Positions 33,301-44,645 of a stretch of DNA of 64,000 bases are shown piece by piece; position 1 is the stretch's first letter; each line of letters starts with the position of its first letter. The notes beneath the pieces are model-generated. The model was not told where the DNA came from and did not search any database. It was given only the letters and a program-made list of their open reading frames with translations. The stretch covers positions 248,001 through 312,000 of the forward strand of contig JAHQIY010000030.1 in the NCBI GenBank assembly GCA_019054805.1. The letters are read 5' to 3'. The stretch is from Brachionus manjavacas (Eukaryota > Rotifera > Eurotatoria > Ploima > Brachionidae). Made by a program: the position numbers and the translations under genes.

Positions 33301-36300
33301 TTTTAAAAATAAAAATGATAATAAAAAAAAAAAATTCAATATTTCATCGAAAATTGACTTTACCTAGATCTTTTGACGTTCGTAATTTTTTAAAAATCGC
33401 TTTCTGGTCCGATTCGAGATTCGAAGTTATACTCTGATTTTCTTCTCCTTTTTGCTCTAATTCTTTTAGACGCTGATCTTTTGCTTTTAATTTTTCATTG
33501 TTTTCTTTCAGAACTAATTTTTTATTTAAATATTTATATAAAATTGAACTAAAGAATGAAGTAAAATTGTTTTACTTGTTGATTTAATTGTCGACAAATT
33601 TTATTTCTCAGTTTTATTCGCAAATTTGAAATCAGAAATTTGCTTTTCTTTGTCATCTAGTGCTAATTCATATTCCTTTAGCTTTTTATTTTTGTCCTTT
33701 ACTAAATCATCTTTATGCTTAATCTCTTAAAAATAAAAATGATAATAAATAAAAAAATATTCAATATTTCATCGAAAATTGACTATACCTAGATCTTTTG
33801 ACGTTCGTAATTTTTCAAAAATCGCTTTCTGGTCCGATTCGAGATTCGAAGTCATACTCTCATTTTCTTCTACTTTTTGCTCTAATTCTTTTAGACGCTG
33901 AACTTTTGCTTTAAATTTTTCATTGTTTTCTTTCAGAACTAATTTTTTATTTAAATATTTATATAAAATTGAACTAAAGAATGAAGTAAAATTGTTTTAC
34001 TTGTTGATTTAATTGTCGACAAATTTTATTTCTCAGTTTTATTCGCAAATTTGAAATCAGAAATTTGCTTTTCTTTGTCATCTAGTGCTAATTCATATTC
34101 CTTTAGCTTTTTATTTTTGTCCTTTACTAAATCATCTTTATGCTTAATCTCTTAAAAATAAAAATGATAATAAATAAAAAAATATTCAATATTTCATCGA
34201 AAATTGACTATACCTAGATCTTTTGACGTTCGTAATTTTTCACAAATCGCTTTCTGGTCCGATTCGAGATTCGAAGTCATACTCGCATTTTCTTCTACTT
34301 TTTGCTCTAATTCTTTTAGACGCTGATCTTTTGCTTTTAAATTTTTCATTGTTTTCTTTCAGAACTAATTTTTTATTTAAATATTTATATAAAATTGAAC
34401 TAAAGAATGAAGTAAAATAGTTTTACTTCTTGATTTAATTGTCGACAAATTTTTTTCTCAGTTTTATTCCCGAATTTAAGATCAGAAATATGCTTTGTTG
34501 GTCATCCAGTGCTGATTAAAATTCCTTTAGCATTTTATCTCTATCCTTAACTAAATCATCTATATGCTTAATCTATTAAAAATAAAAATATAAAAAAAAA
34601 AATTCAATATTTCATCGAAAATTGACTTTACCTAGATCTTTTGACGTTCGTAATTTTTTAAAAATCGCTTTCTGGTCCGATTCGAGATTCGAAGTTATAC
34701 TCTGATTTTCTTCTCCTTTTTGCTCTAATTCTTTTAGACGCTGATCTTTTTGCTTTTAATTTTTCATTGTTTTCTTTCAGAACTAATTTTTTATTTAAAT
34801 ATTTATATAAAATTGAACTAAAGAATGAAGTAAAATTGTTTTACTTGTTGATTTAATTGTCGACAAATTTTATTTCTCAGTTTTATTCGCAAATTTGAAA
34901 TCAGAAATTTGCTTTTCTTTGTCATCTAGTGCTAATTCATATTCCTTTAGCTTTTTATTTTTGTCCTTTACTAAATCATCTTTATGCTTAATCTCTTAAA
35001 AATAAAAATGATAATAAATAAAAAAATATTCAATATTTCATCGAAAATTGACTATACCTAGATCTTTTGACGTTCGTAATTTTTCAAAAATCGCTTTCTG
35101 GTCCGATTCGAGATTCGAAGTCATACTCTCATTTTCTTCTACTTTTTGCTCTAATTCTTTTAGACGCTGATCTTTTGCTTTTAAATTTTTCATTGTTTTC
35201 TTTCAGAACTAATTTTTTATTTAAATATTTATATAAAATTGAACTAAAGAATGAAGTAAAATAGTTTTACTTGTTGATTTAATTGTCGACAAATTTTGTT
35301 TCTCAGTTTTATTCGCAAATTTGATATCAGAAATTTTTTTTTCTTTGTCATCTAGTGCTAATTCATATTCCTTTAGCTTTTTATCTTTGTCCTTAACTAA
35401 ATCATCTATATGCTTAATCTCTTAAAAATAAAAATGATAATAAAAAAAATTCAATATTTCATCGAAAATTGACTTTACCTAGATCTTTTGACGTTCGTAA
35501 TTTTTTAAAAATCGCTTTCTGGTCCGATTCGAGATTCGAAGTTATACTCTGATTTTCTTCTCCTTTTTGCTCTAATTCTTTTAGACGCTGAACTTTTGCT
35601 TTAAATTTTTCATTGTTTTCTTTCAGAACTAATTTTTTATTTAAATATTTATATAAAATTGAACTAAAGAATGAAGTAAAATTGTTTTACTTGTTGATTT
35701 AATTGTCGACAAATTTTATTTCTCAGTTTTATTCGCAAATTTGAAATCAGAAATTTGCTTTTCTTTGTCATCTAGTGCTAATTCATATTCCTTTAGCTTT
35801 TTATTTTTGTCCTTTACTAAATCATCTTTATGCTTAATCTCTTAAAAATAAAAATGATAATAAATAAAAAAATATTCAATATTTCATCGAAAATTGACTA
35901 TACCTAGATCTTTTGACGTTCGTAATTTTTCAAAAATCGCTTTCTGGTCCGATTCGAGATTCGAAGTCATACTCTCATTTTCTTCTACTTTTTGCTCTAA
36001 TTCTTTTAGACGCTGAACTTTTGCTTTAAATTTTTCATTGTTTTCTTTCAGAACTAATTTTTTATTTAAATATTTATATAAAATTGAACTAAAGAATGAA
36101 GTAAAATTGTTTTACTTGTTGATTTAATTGTCGACAAATTTTATTTCTCAGTTTTATTCGCAAATTTGAAATCAGAAATTTGCTTTTCTTTGTCATCTAG
36201 TGCTAATTCATATTCCTTTAGCTTTTTATTTTTGTCCTTTACTAAATCATCTTTATGCTTAATCTCTTAAAAATAAAAATGATAATAAAAAAAAAAATTC

Positions 36301-38663
36301 AATATTTCATCGAAAATTGACTTTACCTAGATCTTTTGACGTTCGTAATTTTTAAAAATCGCTTTCTGGTCCGATTCGAGATTCGAAGTCATACTCTCAT
36401 TTTCTTCTACTTTTTGCTCTAATTCTTTTAGACGCTGATCTTTTGCTTTTAAATTTTTCATTGTTTTCTTTCAGAACTAATTTTTTATTTAAATATTTAT
36501 ATAAAATTGAACTAAAGAATGAAGTAAAATAGTCTTTCTTGTTGATTTAATTGTCGACAAATTTTATTTCTCAGTTTTATTCGCAAATTTGAATTCAGAA
36601 ATTTGCTTTTCTTTGTCATCTAGTGCTAATTCATATTCCTTTAGCTTTTTATCTTTGTCCTTAAGCAAATCATCTTTATGCTTAATCTCTTAAAAATAAA
36701 AATGATAATAAAAAAAAAAATTCAATATTTCATCGAAAATTGACTTTACCTAGATCTTTTGACGTTCGTAATTTTTAAAAATCGCTTTCTGGTCCGATGC
36801 GAGATTCGAAGTCATACTCTCATTTTCTTCTACTTTTTGCTCTAATTCTTTTAGACGCTGATCTTTTGCTTTTAAATTTTTCATTGTTTTCTTTCAGAAC
36901 TAATTTTTTATTTAAATATTTATATATAATTGAACTAAAGAATGAAGTAAAATAGTTTTACTTGTTGATTTAATTGTCGACAAATTTTGTTTCTCAGTTT
37001 TATTCGCAAATTTGAAATCAGAAATTTGCTTTTCTTTGTCATCTAGTGCTAATTCATATTCCTTTAGCTTTTTATTTTTGTCCTTAACTAAATCATCTAT
37101 ATGCTTATTCTCTTAAAAATAAAAATGATAATAAATAAAAAAAATATTCAATATTTCATCGAAAATTGATTATGCTTTGATCTTTTGACGTTCGTAATTT
37201 TTCAAAAATCACTTTCTGGTCCGATTCGAGATTCGAAGTCATACTCGCATTTTCTTCTACTTTTTGCTCTAATTCTTTTAGACGCTGAACTTTTGCTTTT
37301 AATTTTTCATTGGTTTCTTTCAGAACTAATTTTTTATTTAAATATTTATATAAAATTGAACTAAAGAATAAAGTAAAATAGTTTTAATTGTTGATTTAAT
37401 TGTCGACAAATTTTGTTTCTCAGTTTTATTCGCAAATTTGAGATCATAAATTTTTTTTTCTTTGTCATCTAGTGCTAATTCATATTCATTTAGCTTTTTA
37501 TTTTTGTCCTTAAGCAAATCATCTATATGCTTAATCTCTTTAAAATAAAAATAATAATAAAAAAAAAAATTCAATATTTCATCGAAAATTGACTATACCT
37601 AGATCTTTTGACGTTCGTAATTTTTCAAAAATCACTTTCTGGTCCGATTCGAGATTCGAAGTCATACTCTGATTTTCTTCTACTTTTTGCTCTAATTCTT
37701 TTAGACGCTGATCTTTTGCTTTTAAATTTTTCATTGTTTTCTTTCAGAACAAATTTTTATTTAAATATTTATATAAAATTGAATTAAAGAATGAAGTTAA
37801 ATAGTTTTACTTGTTGATTTAATTGTCGACAAATTTTGTTTCTCAGTTTTATTCGCAAATTTGATATCAGATATTTTTTTTCTTTGTCATCTAGTGCTAA
37901 TTCATATTCCTTTAGCTTTTTATCTTTGTCCTTAAGCAAATCATCTTTATGCTTAATCTCTTAAAAATAAAAATGATAATAAAAAAAAAAAATATCCAAT
38001 ATTTCATCGAAAATTGACTTTACCTAGATCTTTTGACGTTCGTAATTTTTCAAAAATCGCTTTCTGGTCCGATTCGAAATTCGAAGTCATACTCTGATTT
38101 TCTTCTACTTTTTGCTCTAATTCTTTTAGACGCTGATCTTTTGCTTTTAAATTTTTCATTGTTTTCTTTCAGCACTTAATTTTTATTTAAATATTTATAT
38201 AAAATTGAACTAAAGAATAAAGTAAAATAGTTTTACTTGTTGATTTAATTGTCGACAATTTTTGTTTCTCAGTTTTATTCGCAAATTTGAAATCAGAAAT
38301 TTGCTTTTCTTTGTCATCTAGTGCTAATTCATATTCCTTTAGCTTTTTATTTTTATCCTTTACTAAATCATCTTTATGCTTAATCTCTTAAAAATAAAAA
38401 TGATAATAAATAAAAAAATATTCAATATTTCATCGAAAATTGACTATACCTAGATCTTTTGACGTTCGTAATTTTTCACAAATCGCTTTCTGGTCCGATT
38501 CGAGATTCGAAGTTATACTCTGATTTTCTTCTACTTTTTGCTCTAATTCTTTTAGACGCTGATCTTTTGCTTTTAATTTTTCATTGATTTCTTTCAGAAC
38601 TAATTTTTTATTTAAATATTTATATAAAATTGAACTAAAGAATGAAGTAAAATAGTTTTACTT
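30308..38663 (-). repeat. array of 20 coiled-coil exon-pair units, about 425 bp each
   Basis: On the minus strand each unit is intron a, exon 2 (150 nt), intron b, exon 1 (150 nt). Exon 2 copies end (donor side) at 30391, 30816, 31241, 31666, 32091, 32516, 32941, 33365, 33790, 34215, 34633, 35059, 35480, 35905, 36328, 36751, 37178, 37600, 38025 and 38451. Both introns are phase 1 with GTAAAA/GTATAG donors and AG acceptors, so units join in frame and each adds 100 residues. Exon 1 reads KNKKLKEYELALDDKEKQIS; exon 2 reads RLKELEQKVEENESMTSNLE; both are heptad-like coiled coils. Most units are damaged: TAA for Gln in exon 1 (about 11 units), TAA for Lys in three, and a +1 A in exon 2 of seven. 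There is no start or end of the gene here. Confidence 0.85.
31240..31601 (-). CDS. intact exon pair within the coiled-coil array (representative unit)
   Basis: Exon 1 at 31452-31601 and exon 2 at 31240-31389 are both exactly 150 nt, free of stops, and bounded by usable splice sites. Joined in phase 1 they give 100 residues rich in Lys, Glu, Asp and Leu with coiled-coil periodicity and no cysteines. The protein is not recognisable beyond coiled coil. It resembles in style the coiled-coil gene at 40442-44336, which also has duplicated mini-exons. Whether any transcript spans the array is unknown. Confidence 0.45.
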
Positions 38664-38960
38664 GCGGCATTGTGAATTTTGGTACAAAAAACAAATACAA
38701 AATATAAAAAATGTCAAAGCTCAGGTTCTGAAGGAGCAAAACATGTTCTGTAAATTGTAGCAACTGAAACGTTTTTTGTACCACCAATATACTGATTCTG
38801 CAAAACTCTGCAATACATCTGCAAAATTCAGAATTTTGTGATTTTTAGTACAAAATCAGAAACAAAATATAAAATACACCATAGATTTATTTTGGACAAG
38901 CAAAAAAATATTCTGTAGAATGTAGCAACTGCTACATCCTCTGTACCACCACTTAATGTA
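38664..38960. repeat. tandem duplication of about 145 bp, diverged
   Basis: Two imperfect copies each run from a TTTTGGTACAAAA/TTTTAGTACAAAA start, through TTCTGTAAATTGTAGCAACT or TTCTGTAGAATGTAGCAACT, to TTTGTACCACCA/CTGTACCACCA. A related CTGCAAAACTCTGCAATACA-like line occurs near 58862. Noncoding. Confidence 0.55.
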
Positions 38961-39138
38961 AAAATAATAATATAAAATTCAAAATCTTACAAAGCATTTA
39001 AACCACTGTTTAGGCAACCCAAAGTATAGAATTTTAAACTTTTGTTATGTTTAAAATGTGTTTTAAAAATATTTTTTTTATTTGAAAAAATATTGAAAAC
39101 AAATATTTTGAAAATTGCTGCGCACTGTAATGGTATTT

Positions 39139-39246
39139 TCAAACCAGTTCAAAAAAAAGATAGCCAGGAGTCGAATTCGGGTGACAAAAACTTACATGAA
39201 ACCTACTTACAAATTAATAAAGCGTTTTACCAGACAGGATCCACTT
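39139..39246 (-). tRNA. tRNA-like / tRNA-derived SINE head with Pol III terminator (degenerate)
   Basis: The minus strand from 39246 reads GGATCCTGTCTGGTAAAACG (A-box-like TGGTAAAACG), about 45 nt of spacer, then ACCCGAATTCGACTCCTGGC (B-box-like TTCGACTCC), and within a few bases a run of eight T, a Pol III terminator. The arms do not pair well enough for a canonical cloverleaf. A decayed tRNA gene or the head of a tRNA-derived SINE is therefore more likely than a working tRNA. No anticodon is assigned. Confidence 0.3.
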
Positions 39247-39249
39247 AAA

Positions 39250-40440
39250 AATAAACCGAATAGTAAATAGAAAGTGTCTTTTATTATTAAAAAAAATCAA
39301 TGAAAAAAATAATCAAGTTATCTTTTATAGATTTTTTTATTTAATTATTGATTTTATAAAATAAAATTGAAATTTTTAATTGTTTTTATAGCAATATTAA
39401 AGGGTTCCTCTGTAGGACGACAAGTCAAACCAGCTTTGTCACACCAAAGACTATGAAAAAGTAGCCTAGTCCTAAAATTCAGCGCTTAAAAAAAAATAGA
39501 CCCTAATCGAAGTCATCTCGATGATCAAGGGCCTCCAATCGCTCATGTACAGACTGAAATACCTTCACAGAGGCAATCAACTACACTGCTTAACTTGAAC
39601 TGAAAAAATAATAAAAGAAATCGTTTTATGACGAACTCAAAGAGATTTGACTCTTTAAAATATAGCACTAAGCTAACGAATAGCGAATGCAGTGAAAGTG
39701 CTTCGATTAAAGTGTGCATTTTATATAAGAAAATTTTAAAATAAATCCACAACATTTTGATTGTACTAAGGGCTGCTCCAAGTCAAATTTTAATATTTTA
39801 AAAATTTAAACCAATTTTTAAAAAATGAATTTCAATACACGATGCTTGTCAATTATTTGGAGTGAATTAATTTAAAGCTTTTCTATTTGAAAAATATTTT
39901 TTGGTCTCATGCTAATCATATTTAAAAACAAAAATTTAAGTATGGTACAACGAGATCAACATTCTTCAATTCACTATGAATTTAAATATTATATTATCAA
40001 AAATTTTTATTAAATTATAATTTTTAAATTGGAAAAATAAATAAAAAATAAAAATATTCTTAAAAAATTTATTTATTTTGAAATAATTCTTATCATTTTC
40101 TCACGAAAATCTGAAATGAATATTTAAGAAGTAATTAAATAATCCGACATTATGGATCAGCATTCCTAGAATCTCCAGCTTTTTCAATCTCTTCCTAAAA
40201 AAACGAAAATGGTAAATAATATCTTATAACCTTGATGGTTATGCAAATCATTAATTGATCAAAATATTTAACACTTCCTTTTTTTTGAAAGAAAATGAAA
40301 AAGCTTTTGACTGTTTCTAGGAAAAGGAGGTTTCATGCCGAATTATATTAAAAACTTCTTCTATATTCATATCAAATTTTCGTATAAAATGATAAGAAAA
40401 ATTTCAAATTAAAAAATATAAAACAATAAAAATATAAAAA
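39250..40440. other. no gene seen
   Basis: AT-rich DNA between the array flank and the four-gene block. A slightly less AT-rich stretch at 39405-39560 has no open frame I can support. Confidence 0.5.
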
Positions 40441-40441
40441 T

Positions 40442-43400
40442 TTAATCCGAAAAAAACTCTATGCACGATTCAGCCCGACGTGTAATGTATACTCGATTCT
40501 TTCCGGAGGTTTCATAATAAAATCCGCCTCTTTTCCCCTTAAATACAATACTTCCATTTGCTGAACCGTTGCTTAGATAAGTTCCGACAGGATCGTCTTT
40601 GTTTTCGTTTTTTAAAACTAAATCTTTATTTAAACGGGAATAATTCAATTAAAAAAAAATTAAATTAATTATACCATTATTAGTTTTAGCTCTCTTTTCG
40701 GATGATTCTAGATTTAATTTTAAATCTTTAATTGAGGTATTTTTTTCCATAATTTCTTCCTGTAATTGGAACATTGTAAACTTCATCTCAGCTTTTAAAT
40801 GAATATTAATCAAGATAATTAAATAATTAAATTTCCATACTTAATTCATTTTTAAATTTTCATTTAAATATTGCAAATCGTCATAATCCTGCCTGAGTTC
40901 AGTTAGTTGTCTCTGATTCTGATTTTCGTATCCAATTTTTTTATTTGATGGATTAAATGGACAATAACGGCCACTATTTTTTTAATTTAAATATGTTAAA
41001 TTTTAATTATTATTAAAAAATAACCTTATATGCCTCTTTTTCTTAGGATCAATATGACCTTTTCCCCCACAAAACTTAAATGGACAATTCGTTTTTTTCA
41101 TTCCGTAGAAACGTATTGAACTATCGCCTTCAAAATTTAGATCGATGAATTGTTTTTTAAAACAGGTTAATTCTTTCGATCTAGAATAAATAAAAATATA
41201 ATAATAAGAAGTATTAAAAATATAAATACTTTTTATCTAAAAATGAGTTTTCAATACCAAGAACAACTATTTTTTTCTCCATCATCTTTCTAAAAAAAAA
41301 ATTATTAAGGAAAAAGATTTCAAAAAAATTACATTTCATCCTGAAGTTGAATCTTCACAATTTCCTGCCTACTTAGTTCAAGTTTATTTTCTTCAGCAAT
41401 ACCGTTAAGTTTTTCGTTCAGACTTTGCCTTTAGAATTAAAGAAAATTTTTTTGATTATTAAATATTTTTTTATTCTTACACTTCATCCTCTAGATGAGC
41501 TTTAGCTGCGTCACACTTGCTGAGTTTTTCGGCCATATTTTCTCTTCAAAAAATTTAAATTAATATTTTAATTAATTTTTCTGTATCACTTACTTTTCTT
41601 CAGTAGATTTTTCTTTTTCATCGGAAAAAGCATTTAAATTTCTCTTTAGGCTTTTACTTATATTATAAGAAAAAATTCTATATAAATTCATTTGTATCAT
41701 TTTTAAATCTTACAGTTCAACTTCTAGATCTTTTTTCTTTACTTCATTGCTGTTGAATATTTTAGACAATTTTTCACTTTAAAAAAAATATATTAAATTA
41801 ATTTAAGACAAATTTTTCGATCGTACTTTTGCGCATTTAATTTTTATATTTTCTTCAGCAATACCGTTAAGTTTTTCGTTCAGACTTTGCCTTTAGAATT
41901 AAAGAAAATTTTTTTGATTATTAAATATTTTTTTATTCTTACACTTCATCCTCTAGATGAGCTTTAGCTGCGTCACACTTGCTGAGTTTTTCGGCCATAT
42001 TTTCTCTTCAAAAAATTTAAATTAATATTTTAATTAATTTTTCTGTATCACTTACTTTTCTTCAGTAGATTTTTCTTTTTCTTCGGAAAAAGCATTTAAA
42101 TTTCTCTTTAGGCTTTTACTTATATTATAAGAAAAAATTCTATATAAATTCATTTGTATCATTTTTAAATCTTACAGTTCAACTTCTAGATCTTTTTTCT
42201 TTACTTCATTGCTGTTGAATATTTTAGACAATTTTTCACTTTAAAAAAAATATATTAATTTAATTTTAGACAAATTTTTCGATCGTACTTTTGCGCATTT
42301 AATTTTTTATTTTCTTCAGCAATACCGTTAAGTTTTTCGTTCAGACTTTGCCTTTAGAATTAAAGAAAATTTTTTTGATTATTAAATATTTTTTTATTCT
42401 TACACTTCATCCTCTAGATGAGCTTTAGCTGCGTCACACTTGCTGAGTTTTTCGGCCATATTTTCTCTTCAAAAAATTTAAATTAATATTTTAATTAATT
42501 TTTCTGTATCACTTACTTTTCTTCAGTAGATTTTTCTTTTTCTTCGGAAAAAGCATTTAACTTTTCTTTTAGATCTTTTCTTTAGTATTTTAAGATATAA
42601 ATTTTTCTGATTATTATACATTATTTTAATCTTACTCTTCAGCCTCAAAATGGGCTTTTAATGCCACGAGTTTTGCAGTCACATTTTCTCTTTTAAATAT
42701 TTGTTAAATTTATTTTATTTTTACATAATCTGATATCCTTTTTTTAAAATTACTTTGCTTCTTTTAGCTCTTGGCCTTCTTCCCGTAAATTTTCAGTCGT
42801 CTCCATTAATCTTTTTCTTAAATAAAATATTTTCATTTGAGCCAAAAACAGTTCATTTTTTCTTTACATTTGAAATTCTTGAGAATGGTTATTCTTTGAA
42901 AGCTGGTCTAATATTTCTGATTTTTCAGAGTCAGTTTGAGAATATTTTCTGATTATTTCAAATTTCCTTTCAATAATATTAAATTTGTTTCTTTTTATTT
43001 GACTTAAAATTACTCGTTTAATATTTTGCTTTTCTGTATTAATTCCAGTTCTACTATTTCTTTTTCTTCTTTTTCTTTTTGAAATCTCATTTCGCTTGAT
43101 TCAATTTTTAATTTTAAGCTTTCTTCTAACTTTAAATGTTCTTGAATCAGTCTTTGATTTTCTTCTTTTAGTTTTTCATTTTCTTCTCTTTGCTTGAAAA
43201 AATTTTAGGAAAAAAAACATTTTTAAATAAATTCAAAAATCTAAACCTTATTAAAGAACGGACAGTTTTTGATTACAAAGTGTGATGATAAACCTCTTTT
43301 TACGTTTCCTTTGCCATTACATTCTTTAATTAGAGGACATGACCTGGTTGTATTTTCTTTAAGTAATTCATTTTCTTGAATCAATTTCTCAACATCTCTT

Positions 43401-44336
43401 TTTAAAGACTGTATTGTGTAATCTTGCCTTTCTCTTTCTTTTTTCTCCATCTCATTTCTAAAAATATACATTTTAATTTATTTCCAATATCAAAGTCAGT
43501 CGATTTTGTGATTCGTACTTTTGCCTTAAGTTTTCTTTTAATGCTTCATTTTCATTTTGAAGGATTTCCTCATTTGAAATACATTCAGTATAAAATTGTT
43601 TCCATTGATCAGTCTTTGATCTTAATGCAGCCTTTTAAGAAGATTAGATTTAATCATCGATGAAAAAAAAATTAAATACTCGTAAGTTATCAATCTCTGA
43701 TTCCATATCACCATTATCATGATTCATAAGTGAAACATTTTGATTTTCGGAAAAGCTTCCGTTCAAAAGAGGAGTTGACGATTGAAAAATTACGTCGATC
43801 TAAATAAATTTAAAATATTGTTTATCAAATACTCAAAAATACTCACAGTATTTTGATCATCCCGCTTTTCAGCGACATTTTCAAAAAACATTTTGAAAAA
43901 AATTGGAAATTCCATTTGAAATATTCTCAACTAGCTCAAATGATTTATTCTTAAGATAAAATTGTTTAAAATTTTAAAAACATAAATTTTAAAAAACAAA
44001 CCACAAATGTCTCTATGTAAGAATCATCTAAACTATTTGAATGTATTTCTTCGCCAAAATCAAAGAATTGCTTGCATTCTTTTGGACTCTCCTTCACTTT
44101 GATACATTTTTTGGTCCATCATCAATTTTCACTAGTTGAGATTCGACCAGATCGCTTTTTAGTGAGGATGAAATAACATATGTTTTAACAATAATTTTAT
44201 CCTTTGATTCATTATTGAATTCATCTTTGGAATAATTCTCATTGTCTGATCCATCCTTAATTTCAACGTATGGATCACATTTTGAATTTGATCTTTTTTT
44301 TAGGTTTTCGGACATTTTTGAATTTAAAATATTCAA
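40442..44336 (-). CDS. multi-exon coiled-coil protein with two C2HC fingers and a PBCV-basic-adaptor-like C-terminus
   Basis: The order below follows the minus strand. The N-terminus is disordered and acidic (SENLKKRSNSKCDPYVEIKD), and a frame slip at a T-run (44107-44112) separates it from KECKQFFDFGEEIHSN. Short exons with GT-AG introns follow, including MFFENVAEKRDDQNT and ALRSKTDQWKQFYTEC. Next is a MYT1-like C2HC finger, CPLIKECNGKGNVKR..H...NCPF (43271-43350), then strong coiled coils (QREENEKLKEENQRLIQEHL) and a run of about 66-nt mini-exons duplicated in tandem (41389-42560). A second C2HC finger, CPFKFCGGKGHIDPKKKRH...YCPF, is split by an intron (about 40950-41090). The last exon has VFKGKRGGFYYETSGKNRVY, like the PBCV basic adaptor motif of large DNA viruses and some mobile elements. 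I infer a DNA-binding accessory protein of the neighbouring transposase. Exact exon list uncertain. Confidence 0.6.
41389..42560 (-). repeat. 461-bp tandem duplication of four mini-exons (2.5 copies)
   Basis: Repeat starts (TTCTTCAGCAATACCG on the plus strand) lie at 41389, 41851 and 42312. Each full unit holds four phase-2 exons of about 64-70 nt, e.g. ENMAEKLSKCDAAKAHLEDE, NLNAFSDEKEKSTEEK, SEKLSKIFNSNEVKKKDLEV and QSLNEKLNGIAEEN, giving about 88 coiled-coil residues. All four splice in the same phase, so copy number can change without breaking the frame. Confidence 0.75.
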
Positions 44337-44645
44337 ATATTGTATAGGTTTTGTCTAAATTACAGTTTTAAATTTTAAATTAATTTTAGAAGATTAAAAA
44401 TTTAATTTTAAGACTTTGTGGATTTAAAAGGCCTAAAATAATTCTAGTTTAACTTTATTAAAATTTTAATTAGCTTATTAAGTGAGCACACTCGCTGGAA
44501 AGCCAAATTATAAACAAATACTTTTAGTAAAATATGGTTAATAATCTTATTACCTTCGTAATTATTTAGTTAAAATTTACAATTTAATTTAACAGATTTA
44601 TTTGTTAAATATAGATTAAAAAAAATTTTTGTCAAATCATTTATT

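Noticed and set aside
32949-35264. 65-codon plus-strand frames in the exon array (MTFVIF...)
   Set aside because: Antisense to coiled-coil exon 2; they appear only in units where a +1 A opens the opposite strand.
39042-39755. Small frames at 39042-39248 (+) and 39543-39755 (-)
   Set aside because: Low-complexity composition, no splice or domain support; the first overlaps the tRNA-like unit.
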